Shown one piece after another: positions 43,729 to 53,148 of a stretch of 64,000 nt of DNA. Source of the DNA: Trichobilharzia regenti (lineage: Eukaryota > Platyhelminthes > Trematoda > Strigeidida > Schistosomatidae). A program made the translations under genes and the position numbers. Numbering within the stretch: position 1 is the stretch's first letter; each line of letters starts with the position of its first letter. The stretch lies in the NCBI GenBank assembly GCA_944472135.2, contig OX235266.1:18308186-18372185 (forward strand), in the 5' to 3' direction. The notes under the pieces are model-generated. The model was not told the origin of the DNA. It was given only the letters and a program-made list of their open reading frames with translations, and made no database searches.

Positions 43729-44206
43729 AAGATCCGGATTTTCAACTCCAATGTAAAGTCAGTGTTACTATACGGATCAGAGACCTGGTGCGTCATAAAT
43801 AGAACCTCAAACAAACTTCAGACCTTCATTAACAGCTGTCTTCGCTCAATACTCAAGATCAGATGGCCAGAAAAGATCAGCAACAGGGATCTCTGGGAGC
43901 GAACCAATCAGGAACCGATTGTGAAACAAATAGGCAGAAAGAAATGGAGATGGATTGGCCATACGCTGAGGAAACCATCAAGTGACATCACTAGACAAGC
44001 CATCACTCGAGTGGAACCCGAAAGGGAGGAGGCGAGTTGGTCGTCCAAGGGTGACTTGGAGGAGGTCATGCGAGGAGGAGATGAAAGCATGTGGACAGAC
44101 CTGGAGCAGGGTGAAAAAGTTGTCAGAAAACCGAAGGCAATGGAGGTGCGCAGCTGAAGCCCTATGTTCCTCTAGGAACTAAAGGATACAATAATAATAA
44201 TAATAA
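43729..44206 (+). mobile_element. RTE-A 3' end with 12-bp TSD
   Basis: A severely 5'-truncated copy that starts in the KIRIFNSNVKSVLLYG region and ends in (AAT)n. TAATGCTACAAT occurs immediately before it (43717-43728) and after the tail (44207-44218). It is nearly identical to the end of the 22-23 kb copy, so it is recent. Confidence 0.93.
43762..44157 (+). pseudogene. RTE-A C-terminal fragment
   Basis: This 131-codon frame has SILKIRWPEKISNRDLWERT and WRWIGHTLRKPSSDITRQA. A single frameshift near 44010, relative to the 22.5 kb copy, changes the last 40 codons. No catalytic motif. Confidence 0.82.
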
Positions 44207-44218
44207 TAATGCTACAAT

Positions 44219-45075
44219 GGGATTTAGTAAAATAACTAACTATCCTATAAAATTCATTAGGAAGATCAGGAAAGGTAGAAAGCAAAATAAAAATAATGGT
44301 GAAATTAATAATAATAACATAAATAAGAGCGAATATAAGGCATCTTAAGTTTTAAAATATAAGAAGGTGACATCTGAACCGCATCTACGTAAGATTCTTA
44401 AGAAAGCAGGAATTAGAGTGGCATTTAAACCTAGAAACTCACTCAGATAGGACAAGCTGTGTAGGCTAAAGGACCCGGTGGACCCATTTAAACAAAATAA
44501 TAAAATTTACAAAATACCTTGCAATGACTGTGAGTGAGGTCAACTATATAGGTCAAACTAGTAGATCAAGAGTAGTGAGATTATCAGATCATAAGAATTT
44601 AGCTAAGCGTAGAATGATTGATCCTGTGAAGATAAGTAATTTAGAAAAAAGCTCAGCACTACATTGTACTGCATGCATTAACACACAATCACACAATAGG
44701 GTGAGAGAGGGTTAAAATTCAAAGAAGTAATATAGGTAGGGGAATGGAGAGAGAGATTGATTACTGAATCCTTGTTCATCGAGTTAATCTACACCCAACA
44801 CGTACAACAGAAGTGACCAGAGATATGGAAGATACTATTACCACTTGTCAGATCAGAAGAGGATAATAAGTAATGTTAAAGTGTATTTTATCAGTTCATA
44901 TTATGGCATTCTAACAAGTAATTAATTAATTTATTTATTTTACTACGAAAACATCTTATTTCCCATCTGAGTGGATTTCATTGATAACACTTATATTATT
45001 ATTGTTTCTGAATGTACACTATTTTATAGTGTTTTTATTCAAATGTCTAATCATCAGCTTTTACTGATTAATTTA
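44219..45075 (+). mobile_element. PLE-D-like copy: linker, endonuclease, 3' part
   Basis: KITNYPIKFIRKIRKGRKQN (start), LRKILKKAGIRVAFKPRNSL, frame 44524-44715 SEVNYIGQTSRSRVVRLSDH (GIY-YIG core with arginine) and KISNLEKSSALHCTACINTQ. It is the continuation of 42.43-43.12 kb, split by other insertions. Confidence 0.85.
44524..44715 (+). pseudogene. GIY-YIG endonuclease core, PLE-D-like
   Basis: In this 63-codon frame, NYIGQTSRSRVVRLSDHKNL contains the YIG strand, the arginine and the histidine expected of the nuclease. The frame closes before the glutamate-bearing helix. The start methionine is within degraded linker. Confidence 0.75.
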
Positions 45076-45076
45076 C

Positions 45077-45264
45077 TTTTTTTAATGATTACAGCTTGAT
45101 TCCACAGCGTATTTTTGGTACAAGTATGGAATTTTCAGCATGGATATCGGTAGCCCAAATTTTGCAGGCCGACCATAGATATCAGGTGTGCGTCAGCAGG
45201 GGATCGAATCTCAGACCATGTGCATGGTCGGCGAGAATCCTAACCACTGTGCCACCGACACACA
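45077..45264 (-). mobile_element. SINE-D copy
   Basis: Minus sense: GGTGGCACAGTGGTTAGGAT (A box), GAGATTCGATCCCC (B box), the family body and AATCATTAAAAAAAGT tail. It lies within PLE-D-like 3' sequence that resumes at 45.27 kb. Confidence 0.88.
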
Positions 45265-45412
45265 AATAAATGAAGCCAGAAAGTTGTGTGAATAGTGCCT
45301 TGATTATGAGCAGTAATAAATTGTGCTTGAAACGTGACCATCAGGCAATATTACTGCATAGCAACTCTGTGTGACTTTGTAAAAACAAGACTTTAGCCAT
45401 AATTAAATTCAG
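45265..45412 (+). mobile_element. PLE-D-like 3' end
   Basis: GATTATGAGCAGTAATAAAT and TTGAAACGTGACCATCAGG match, in inverted orientation, the segment at 42.09-42.15 kb. Confidence 0.6.
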
Positions 45413-45414
45413 AG

Positions 45415-45600
45415 GGCCATAGTCGTCCTATCTTGGACTCGTCACCTGGATATACTTACGTGCTCCATGAGTAATGATGTCCCAAGTTGGTTTCAGGCTT
45501 TCAGAAATCTACGCGTAATCAACTGGCCCGGTGGGTCATGAAAATCACCTCTTGTGCAAATGGATGTCGGCTATTGTCCCGACTGTCTTTACACATATCA
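45415..45600 (-). mobile_element. Diverged Smα SINE remnant
   Basis: GTCGTCCTATCTTGGACTCG then TCACCTGGATATAC is a decayed hammerhead (core GTGACGA in minus sense). The tRNA-like part is barely recognisable. Confidence 0.6.
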
Positions 45601-45866
45601 ACACAATCAATGAACGGTTAAGTGGATCTTGAAAAGAGGCGGTTTAAATGATTTTGTCAAAGATTTGGTCGCTTTAAAGACACTTACCCGATTCAATTAA
45701 ATAAATTGCCTGTTTCCTGTCATCACAATTATTAAGTGAATATATATATTTTAATTGTGGAATGACAAATATAAAAATAATAAGAATAATTAGTAAAAAA
45801 AGTGCTTTCCAAATTCTAGGCTGAACAAATTTTTCAACAACAGGTTTGCAGGGATTTGATTGATTG
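45601..45866. other. No gene recognised; SINE-1 3' scrap at its end
   Basis: TTTGCAGGGATTTGATTG (45844-45862) is a SINE-1 3' end on the minus strand. Otherwise AT-rich. Confidence 0.4.
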
Positions 45867-46090
45867 GTATACAATTGGTGGATGGTGGCTAGCAGTGGAA
45901 TCCAGGATGCGCATTTCGTCCTAATTGGGACTCGTCATCTGGATGTACCTGCATTTCTCAGTGAGTGATGATGTTCCCACCGAGGCTCGAACCCAGTACC
46001 CATAGTTTCGAACGCCAAAGCGTTATCCACTAGACCACTTGGGCCACGAGAGCCACCTCTTGTGCAACGGGTCATGTTAATTATTGAATT
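45867..46090 (-). mobile_element. Smα SINE, minus arm of an inverted pair
   Basis: Complete tRNA-like head (GTGGTCTAGTGGATAACG, GGGTTCGAGCCTCGG) and hammerhead. The part 45867-45991 is repeated in inverted orientation at 46101-46228. Confidence 0.88.
45897..45951 (-). ncRNA. Smα hammerhead with C3 changed
   Basis: Minus sense: ATCCAG, core ATGACGA, GTCC/GGAC stem II, GAAA, self-complementary ATGCGCAT, then CCTGGATTCC. Only C3 (A here) departs from the catalytic consensus; cleavage triplet ATC. Confidence 0.65.
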
Positions 46091-46100
46091 GAATTTTTTT

Positions 46101-46335
46101 TTCGAGCCTCGGTGGGAACATCATCACTCACTGAGAAATGCAGGTACATCCAGCTGACGAGTCCCAAATAGGACGAAATTCGCGTTATCCTGGATTCCAC
46201 TGCTAGCCACCATCCACCAATTGTATACTAATTAAATACCCAGACATCGTCGAAGCATCTGCACAAGAAGCCGACATGTCAACCTGAGACCGAGCACTTC
46301 GGTCCAATCAATCGACGGGAAAATCAAAAATTCAG
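46101..46335 (+). mobile_element. Smα SINE, plus arm of an inverted pair
   Basis: It begins within the B box (TTCGAGCCTCGG), includes the hammerhead and the full 3' part (CAGACATCGTCGAAGCATCT, GACATGTCAACCTGAGACCG). The arm 46101-46228 pairs with 45867-45991. Confidence 0.88.
46141..46199 (+). ncRNA. Near-canonical Smα hammerhead ribozyme
   Basis: CAGGTACATCCAG, intact core CTGACGA (46154-46160), stem II GTCC/GGAC (46161-46164, 46171-46174), GAAA (46175-46178), weak stem III, cleavage triplet ATC (predicted cut after 46189) and stem I return CTGGAT (46190-46195). All invariant core bases are present. The known schistosome ribozyme has GTC and a shorter stem III, so activity is plausible but not certain. 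Confidence 0.75.
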
Positions 46336-46455
46336 TTCAATAATTTGATTGATTGGTTACAAGATTTCATGATGAGTTGACATCGGTTAGAGTTTTTTTT
46401 TGAAAAACCAGCTAGGAATACTAGATAGCCTAGTTTGGGACACTTCAAACGATCA
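46336..46455 (-). mobile_element. SINE-1 3' fragment
   Basis: AATTTGATTGATTGGTTACA, then GATTTCATGATGAGTTGACA and CTAGTTTGGGAC. The ribozyme strand GACAGCTGTTTCGTC is mostly deleted. Confidence 0.6.
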
Positions 46456-46845
46456 GTGTTTTACTGGGAAATAAAAAATAGAAATTACCTTGAACTTGAT
46501 TCTCCACAATTTAACATTAATGAACTTTTTGTGTTTAAATTTATATCCCAGCTGACACACAGAGCTTTCAATACTAAGAATTCCTCGGCACAGCAAGACA
46601 ACTGTTTCCAATAAAGAGATAATTAATTATTATTATTATTAAGTCAAATTAGGCTTAAATTTCTATGTGGAAGGCGGAATATTCGTGAATTCTTTTTATA
46701 CTGTTCAGAAAATATACTTTTCCAACAATCCTTAGGTCACATTTATTACCGTATATGATAACAGTATCACCAAAGTACCTTTTTTGTACAGAAAAAGAAG
46801 CTGTCATCGGACCAGCTTCGAAACTTGTTATGAAAATATCTGCAA
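46456..46845. other. Unassigned; possible PLE sequence
   Basis: At 46660-46820 the minus strand gives DIFITSFEAGPMTAS and GDTVIIYGNKCD, loosely like PLE RT (LADIF... VDDT... NK), but with no clear match. Confidence 0.35.
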
Positions 46846-47880
46846 TGACTGGACCGCGTCTCCATTGCTTTCGGTTCTCTGCTAGAGGTTTCACCTGGCG
46901 CAAAGTTTGCCCACTTGCATTGACCTCTTCTCCACATGACCTCCTTCTACATGTCACCCTCGCACTGACGATCAATTAGTTGTTTCCTATTCGGCTTCCA
47001 ATTGAGGGTTTGTCTAGTGATGTCACTTGATGGTTTGTTTTCTCAGAGTATGGCCAATCCACCTCCATTTCTTCCTGCCTATCTGTTGCACAATAGGTTC
47101 CTGGTTAGTTCGCTCATTACCAGAGATCCCTGTTGCTGATCTTTTGTAGCCATCTGAACTTGAGTAGTACTGAGCGAAGACAACTGTTGATGAAGGCCTG
47201 TAGTTTGTTTGAGGTGCCCTTTATGACGTGGAGCCAAGTGTCTGATGCGTATAGTAAGTAGCACTGACTTTACATTGGAGTTGGAAATCCGGATCTTATT
47301 TTTCATGCTGAATGCTGAATGTTGGTCTCCACACAGACTTGAGGATAATGAAAGCTTGGCTTGCTTTCCAGATCCTTGCTTTGATATCCTCGTGAGTTCG
47401 TCCTGTAGTTGAAACGATGCATCCAATATAGGTAGGTAAAGGAGGTTGTTTCTTTCAGGTTCCTCCCATTTATGCTGATTGTTGTCTGTTATTGTTGTTG
47501 CAGTTGGTGTTGGTCAGAAATCTTCATCACCTCTGTTTTATCTATGTTCACCTGAGGTCCTGTCTTCTCTGGATGCTTGTTCTGCCAACTTGTTGCTTTT
47601 CATCACTTGCATATCTTCCAGTTTGTGGGAAATCAGACATATATCATCGGCGAAGTCCATCTTATGCCTTTTTCTTCGTTGCCCGCTGTCTGTCGCATTA
47701 TCCAATCTACTGCAATCAGGAAATCAATCATTGGCTATAGTAGGTAGCCGTGTCTTACTCCCGTCTTCACTTCTAAGCATTCGGTGAGTTTCCCATTGTG
47801 GATTACTTGGCATGGTTATACCATCTATCCCACTGTAGATAATACCATGAAGGGCGAATTTGACATTCAAAGAACGTCCA
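46846..47880 (-). mobile_element. RTE-A copy, minus strand
   Basis: In minus sense: 5' part 47880-47790 equals the start of the 14.56 kb copy. Then RT motif B and the FADD region (MDFADDICLISHKLEDMQV can be read around 47690-47610), the VNIDKTEVMKI block, GRTHEDIKARIWKASQAF, and the C-terminal block to about 46850. Frameshifts throughout. Confidence 0.85.
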
Positions 47881-48035
47881 AGTAGAAGTTCTGATTTTCA
47901 TCTGTAGGTCTGTACTCCAATATTCGAGTTACTATTTTCAAAGTTTTCGATTAGGTAACAAATCATCTCCATAATCGTAGTATTTGTAAAGAAAGAGTTC
48001 TCATAGCGTGATATTATGCATTTATCGTCAGCCAT
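47881..48035. other. No motif recognised
   Basis: Short AT-rich gap between RTE-A and PLE-F. Confidence 0.4.
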
Positions 48036-48039
48036 TCCG

Positions 48040-48602
48040 TAAATGGATGGTAAAGATACCCAGACATATTCAAAGTAAGAAGTGATGTATGTTCGTTTTT
48101 ATGTGTTTTCAGTGTGGGATGGTGTGGTATGGTGAGTTCAACTCAAGTCGTAGAAACAAAAAAACAACTAAAAAGTGTTAAAAACAAAAATGGGGAGTAG
48201 GTTTTGGTTGAGATGAAGACACTGGACGTTGGCCCACCAAGGCAAGGAAAGACTACCAAGTGAATCTTTCTGAAGACGTAAATCATGTTTTAAGTGTTTG
48301 TTAGAGATCGTTACAGCAGATATGAAGAGGGTTCAATTAAAGTATCGATTAATAATCCTGAAGGATTTCATGGTGTCCATTTCATTATCCAAATTAATGA
48401 CATGTCTGTTGATAGCACTATTCAGAGCACTTTTTCCCTTGCTATGTAACCTTTTCAATACGTGTTCATAGACACTGTGATTTACTCTCCTTTCTTTCTT
48501 CCAAATGTAAATGTTACCTTAGATACATGTAAATTTGTTTAAGCAATCAAAGTTGACGTTAGAAGTTTGTCTATCAACCTATGATTGCACCAAATAGTAT
48601 AT
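48040..48602 (-). mobile_element. PLE-F copy
   Basis: Minus sense parallels 63.4-64.0 kb: KVGHKLLTSTLIA-like, NKFTCI, ERRVNHSVYEHVLKRL, then a HVINLDNEMDTMKSFRIINR-like segment and CLQKDSLGSLSLPWW-like end. All frames are broken. Confidence 0.72.
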
Positions 48603-48665
48603 TCTTATTCCTTTACGTTCCCAGTGTGAAACACAGAGCTTCAAGCTAGAGTCTCTGTAGTACTG
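48603..48665 (-). mobile_element. SINE-C, 3' piece (split)
   Basis: TTTACGTTCCCAGTGTGAAA, then CAGAGCTTCAAGCTAGAG, is the SINE-C 3' end; the body and head follow at 48.94 kb after an RTE-B fragment. Confidence 0.75.
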
Positions 48666-48666
48666 G

Positions 48667-48937
48667 TGAGTCAGCTCTTCTATACGGATCAGGAACTTGG
48701 CGGGCGGATCACAAAAAATATTTCCAACAGCCTGTTGCAGACCTTTATCGATCGACAACTGTCTCTGCTGGCTCTATACTGAAGATCAGATGGCCGGGCC
48801 GGAAAGAATCACCAACAAGAAACTATGGGAACAGACAAAACAAGAACCAATCACCAACCGAGAAATATGCAGGAGAAAGTGGAGATGGATTGGACACTCG
48901 CTCGCTGAGGAGGCCACTCGCTGGGTGACATAGCGTG
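48667..48937 (+). mobile_element. RTE-B fragment inside SINE-C
   Basis: AGTCAGCTCTTCTATACGG (SVLLYG region), then frame 48697-48933 (NSLLQTFIDRQL-type in another frame; GPERITNKKLWEQTKQEPIT, ICRRKWRWIGHSL). It lacks both RTE-B ends. No TSD could be made out, and part of the SINE body is missing. Confidence 0.78.
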
Positions 48938-49075
48938 CTCAACTTTCAGTCTTTACCAGTTTTATTACTGGCTTAGTGAGGTAAAGTAGTGCGTCGGTGG
49001 CCGGGGATCGAACTTCTGACCACATGCGGCCTAGTAGGCGAGCATTCTATCGGTGTGCCACTGACGCAAACAAAC
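48938..49075 (-). mobile_element. SINE-C, body and head (split)
   Basis: Minus sense: GGCACACCGATAGAATGCTC (A box region), GTTCGATCCCCGGCC (B box) and CACTAAGCCAGTAATAAAAC. Completes the piece at 48.60 kb. Confidence 0.75.
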
Positions 49076-49184
49076 ATTATGTTGTTGAATAAATAGGCAG
49101 CAACTTGCCTGTGGCATAGGTTATGGTTAGAGAAGTATGCGACATTTTGCTAATTTTACCCCCGGAATATATTATCGCCTAAAA

Positions 49185-49620
49185 TAATCAGGTCGAACAA
49201 AAATAGATTTCGTAATGACTGTGGTTTGTTTAACTTTTTCATTTTTCAAATCTTCCATACTTATTGTTAAATTCCGACGGGTAGTCATTATTTTTCAAGG
49301 TTTTTTCAAAGCCCAGAAGTTCAGTCAATGGATCTTTGGAGATATCCATCTTTCAATGTCATGAAAATGGAACCTTATCATCAATCATTTTCATGTAACA
49401 CAGTCTAGTCAATATTTTCATTCACTTTATTGAATAGTTGAAGTAGGTGAGATGCATGACTTTTGTTATCACATAATACGAGAATGTCATTGACATATTT
49501 TGACAGGAATAGGTTTTAGTTTCATCGATTACGCCTTTCAGCTTCGTTATCTCAAAATGAGACGTGAAGGTGTCTCCTAGTTCAAAGTCAAGTGTAATAA
49601 GCACTCGTCATTAATTTCGT
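49185..49620 (-). mobile_element. PLE-H: reverse transcriptase remnant
   Basis: Minus sense: FTSHFEITKLKGVIDETKTY, then in a shifted frame SKYVNDILVLCDNKSHASHL (catalytic YVDD changed to YVND) and LLQLFNKVNENID, followed by FEKTLKNNDYPSEFNNKYGR. Order and spacing fit a PLE RT palm. It does not match PLE-A or C closely. Confidence 0.68.
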
Positions 49621-49689
49621 ATAGTTGTATTTTGTGTAAACTTGAATCTTATTGCGTTGGTTTATTAATTTTGTGTCTGTTGGCCTCTT

Positions 49690-50739
49690 CTTTTGGGTCC
49701 AAGATTGGCCATAAGCACTCGTCTGCCCCTCCTCCTGAACACACGATCTCCTTCATGTCACCCTGGCACCCACTACCCCCCATTCATCGCTCCCCATTTA
49801 GATTCCACTCCAGCGATGACCTCCACTGCGCCCAACGGCCTCCTCATCACATGCCCGATCAATCCATCTCCAGTTTCTCCTACATATTGGTTGAGTGATC
49901 GGCTCTAGTCTGTTGGTGTGTTCTCAGCCAGAGTTTTTGGTTACTAATTCTTTCTGGACGGCCGGCTAACTAGCCATTTGATCTTCAGTATGGTGCCAGC
50001 GAAGTTAGCCGTTTAGTAAGAATCTGGAACCGACTGTTGGAAATGCTTTTCATGGCACGCTCATCATGTTTCCCACCCATATAGAAGAATGGTTGACTGA
50101 CTTCATATTCGTCTTGAAAATTCGAATCTTTTTCTGTATGCTGACTGAACGCAGACGATTTTCGAATAGATTTCAATCTGATGAAGGCGTGAGTATCTTG
50201 CCTTTGACAAATTCATCGGTACCGTCTGACTGCTTGTGGTTGAAACCGTGCTACCTAGCCATATAAGTGAAGCCAGGAAGTAAACCCTATCAAATCACTC
50301 TCATCCATGGTGATGGATGGTGGTTGTTATTGCTGTTGATTGCCTGGTTGGTTATCTTCATCACCTACCTCCATCTTCTCTATGTTCATCTGGAGTCCTG
50401 GCTTCGCTGCTCGGCTCTTCAGTCAGCTTGTTGGTTTTTTTGCCTGCCTGTAAGTCTCCAAGTTTGTGTGTGACATATACCATCTAACCGCGAAATCCAC
50501 ACATCTTCTAGAATCGTCTTATCGGTGGTCCACGCTTACCACGCACAGTTGGACTCATTAATATCCAGTCGACCACAATCAAGAATATCGTTGCTGATAA
50601 TAGGCAGACAGCCTTGTCTTCCTCATGTATTCCCTACGAACGCCTCACTGAGTTTTCCGTTGTGGATCATGTGACACCTGGCTTCTGAATGAAGTTGATA
50701 ATGATTTGGGCACTGCATGCTGTAGTGCTGAAGTAGTTT
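49690..50739 (-). mobile_element. RTE-B copy, 3' part (split by solo LTR)
   Basis: From about 50739 down: GTGCCGTTGTC-type motif, the IFLIVVDWILMSPTV-like segment, the FADD region decayed (near 50490), VNIEKMEV, then the C-terminal block to about 49745. It continues on the other side of the LTR at 51035. Confidence 0.82.
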
Positions 50740-51034
50740 TGTGGTGAGAGCAGGCCGTGAGAAAATATGAGCAAGGCTGATTCAACAACCAATCACAGCA
50801 AAGTTAACGTGGCAAAATATGATTCGCAGATAGAGAACTCTATTTGTCGAGGAATCCCGAAACAACCAATCAGAAGCCTGCGTTTGTCTGCCTAACTTCT
50901 GATAAACAACCAATCAGATGACTGCGCTTGTCTACTTGCATAAGCTATAATAATGTATGTGAAATATGTATAAATACGTGTTGATTTTCATAATAAAACG
51001 ATCTGTTGCCTGGCCCTTGTCTTCTGTTGTTACA
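50740..51034 (+). mobile_element. Solo LTR with 4-bp TSD GTTT
   Basis: It starts TGTGGTGAGAGCAG and ends TTGTTACA, flanked by GTTT (50736-50739 and 51035-51038). Three CAACCAATCA motifs, GTATAAATACG and AATAAAACG are in promoter/poly(A) order. It interrupts RTE-B, so it inserted later. About 98% identical by eye to 55.49-55.79 kb. Confidence 0.93.
50965..50980 (+). promoter_or_regulatory. LTR TATA box region
   Basis: ATGTATAAATACGTG lies about 90 bases downstream of the last CCAAT motif and about 25 bases before AATAAAACG. Conserved in all four solo LTRs. Confidence 0.6.
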
Positions 51035-51300
51035 GTTTCCGAATTACTTCTCGCTCAAAGCTATCTATCGAAGGCTTTTTTAAATTCTATGAAGTTGAGG
51101 TAGAGGTTTGACTGTCATTCTATGCTTTGTTCTGTAATGAGTTTACCTTTCCTGAATCCAGCTTTTTCGAGCAGGTGGAGTCCTGCATGCAGTGGATCTT
51201 GTAGTCTTTCCAACATAGTACGACACAGTATATTACTTTACCTGGAAAAGAGCATTATTCCACACCAATTGTTTTATAGGCCTAAGTCACCACATCTTAT
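51035..51300 (-). mobile_element. RTE-B copy, 5' part (split by solo LTR)
   Basis: Minus sense reads WCGDLGL*NNWCGIMLF, then LQDPLHAGLHLLEKAGFRKG-like, TLYQN, and FIEFKKAFDSFEREV (motif A). After GDL it lacks the 4-base excess of the 39.9 and 59.7 kb copies and stays in frame. Confidence 0.82.
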
Positions 51301-51384
51301 TCTGTAGAAACATTCGGTTTTGCTTTATTTAAACTTGCTTTTGTCCGTTAAGCACGTCAGGGTCTTACTGAATCAGTGTCAAGC

Positions 51385-51600
51385 TTTTCTTCCATTTATT
51401 TCCAAGTGGAACAAAAGGCTTCAGGCTGAAAACCTTAAGGTTTCAATCATGTTGGTGTTATTTCAATTCGATGGAGTCGACATTTTCACATTTTACCTTC
51501 ATTCTTTTATCGGCTTATTATTGAGTAGTAAAATTACCACGAGTTTAGACTATGAGAGTCAAGAATTTAATCCAGACCTACATGCATGACTGGTAAACAA
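51385..51600 (-). mobile_element. SINE-C, old diverged copy
   Basis: TTTCCAAGTGGAACAAAAGG and CTTCAGGCTGAAAACCTTAA correspond to the SINE-C 3' part; TTCAATTCGATGGAGTCGAC to its body. The head is hardly recognisable. Confidence 0.5.
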
Positions 51601-51744
51601 TCGACAAAATGTCCTGATTTCAGTCAGTGGATAACTGTTGGCATCAGAACAGAAATCTTAAAAGAATTGTTTTTAAGGTATACCATGAATGTATCGAATA
51701 TATATATATGGTCCTGTTTGCATGTGAGTATTCACCTTGTTCAA

Positions 51745-52428
51745 ATAGTCTGATTTATCTAGTACTAGTGTTGCATTTTGCTTTGTCTGACTTTGTGATT
51801 ACCATATCCTTGTTATTCTTAAGGTGTTTCAGGGCTTCTATCTCTGGTTTTGTCAGGTTAGGCTTTCCCCATTTCTGTCGTTTTAGTGTAAGTGAACATT
51901 GTGCCCTGTGTACTTCGTCAGCCGTTGTTTTGTTTGTCCCACTTAGTGCTATTTCTATTTTAGGGATGACATCCTCAGGTTTCAGCTTGTCCAACGCTAC
52001 ACTGAAATTTAGTCCCTTTTCTAATACACTTATTTCCATCGGACTTAATATATGTGTTGAGAGATTGATAACCCACTTTGTTTCATCGATCGCCGTTGAC
52101 TTGAGATTGTTGATTTCGTCGTTCTAAGATGAAGATTTCTACTCTAATAATTTATTAAACTTTTTGATTTGATTATTTTTTGACTTTTCTGAAAGTTGCT
52201 GATGTTGCATTGCTAGATGACTGTGTGATAAGATCACACTCTACATTAGCAACTATTCCCAATAGCTTTTGCTTCTGATATGTTGCAACTTTTTAGGGAT
52301 TCGATGGATCTCTTCTTTTAGGCGTAATTTTTGTAGGCTTTCTATACTGCTTTTAATTCTGTCCATTGGAACTGGAGCTCGTAGACGTAGGTATTTAGCT
52401 TAACACATATATTAATACTATGAATGTA
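51745..52428 (-). mobile_element. PLE-C N-terminal region, minus arm of a head-to-head pair
   Basis: Minus sense: KYLRLRAPVPMDRIKSSIES, a lysine-rich stretch, LKSTAIDETKWVINLSTHIL, then frame 52039-51755 (EISVLEKGLNF, PNLTKPEIEALKHLKNNKDM, VITKSDKAKCN). This is the PLE N-terminus and first RT motif. It faces the plus arm at 52.43 kb. Confidence 0.85.
51755..52039 (-). pseudogene. PLE-C RT N-terminal fragment
   Basis: This 94-codon frame has the conserved S..E..VLEKGLNF motif near its start, NLTKPEIEALKHLKNNKDMV near residues 62-81 and the DKA (normally DKG) element of RT fingers. It ends just before the palm. Antisense frame 51627-52127 is its shadow. Confidence 0.82.
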
Positions 52429-52918
52429 AATTTCAAATTTGATTGTTCACTTTAGAGACAATTAGACGGAGTAGCGATGGGAAACCTATTGGGTCCCATT
52501 TCGACAGATTTCATTCTAAGTAAACTAGAAAATGGACCTCTTAACAACCCTATCAGAAAAATATCATTTTATTGACGGTGTATGGATGATGCCTTTATTC
52601 TTTGTGAAAATAACTTGGAACACAAAAATAACTGAATTCAATGAAGTACATTCCGCGACGAAATTCACATTCAAAGAGGAATCCCAAAACAGAATTAACT
52701 GCCTTCCTAGATGTCTTTCTTACCAGAAATTCAGATGGCAGCATAAAGAGAAATTTGCACAGGAAAAGTGCATGAATATGGCAATATACACATTTTCACA
52801 GCTTCATTCCTCTCCAGTAAAAAAGAAATTCAGTAAAGACCCTCAGACACAGGGTTAGAGCTGTATGCTCAGGAAAGGTAATTAAAGATGAACTAAGCAT
52901 TTTAATAATAATAAATAA
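52429..52918 (+). mobile_element. PLE-C RT region, plus arm
   Basis: Plus strand: QLDGVAMGNLLGPISTDFIL, KLENGPLNNP, RCMDDAFILCENN (YVDD changed to CMDD) and a C-terminal RT part, in at least three frames. Continues at 53149 after SINE-C. Confidence 0.84.
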
Positions 52919-53148
52919 TTTTTCCTTCACGTTCCCAGTGGAACATAGGGCTCCAAGCTAGTGGCTTGAAGTTTCTGTAGCAGTGTTTAATTTTTATAGG
53001 ATGAAGTTGCTAGCCTCATGCCCAACCTTTCCTCTTTACCAGCATTATTTCTGGCTCAGTGAGGTAAAGGAGTGCGCCGGCCGGGGATCGAACCCAGGAC
53101 CATATGCATGGTTGGCTAGCGTCCTAACCGCTATACCACCGACGCACC
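52919..53148 (-). mobile_element. SINE-C copy inside PLE-C
   Basis: Head, RTE-B 5' UTR-like body and RTE-B 3'-like tail all present (minus sense). A possible short TSD AAGCATT occurs on both sides (near 52896 and 53150). It inserted into PLE-C after that element landed. Confidence 0.87.

Noticed and set aside
51627..52127. 166-codon plus-strand frame
   Set aside because: Antisense shadow of the PLE-C N-terminal frame at 52039-51755, which shows conserved RT residues.
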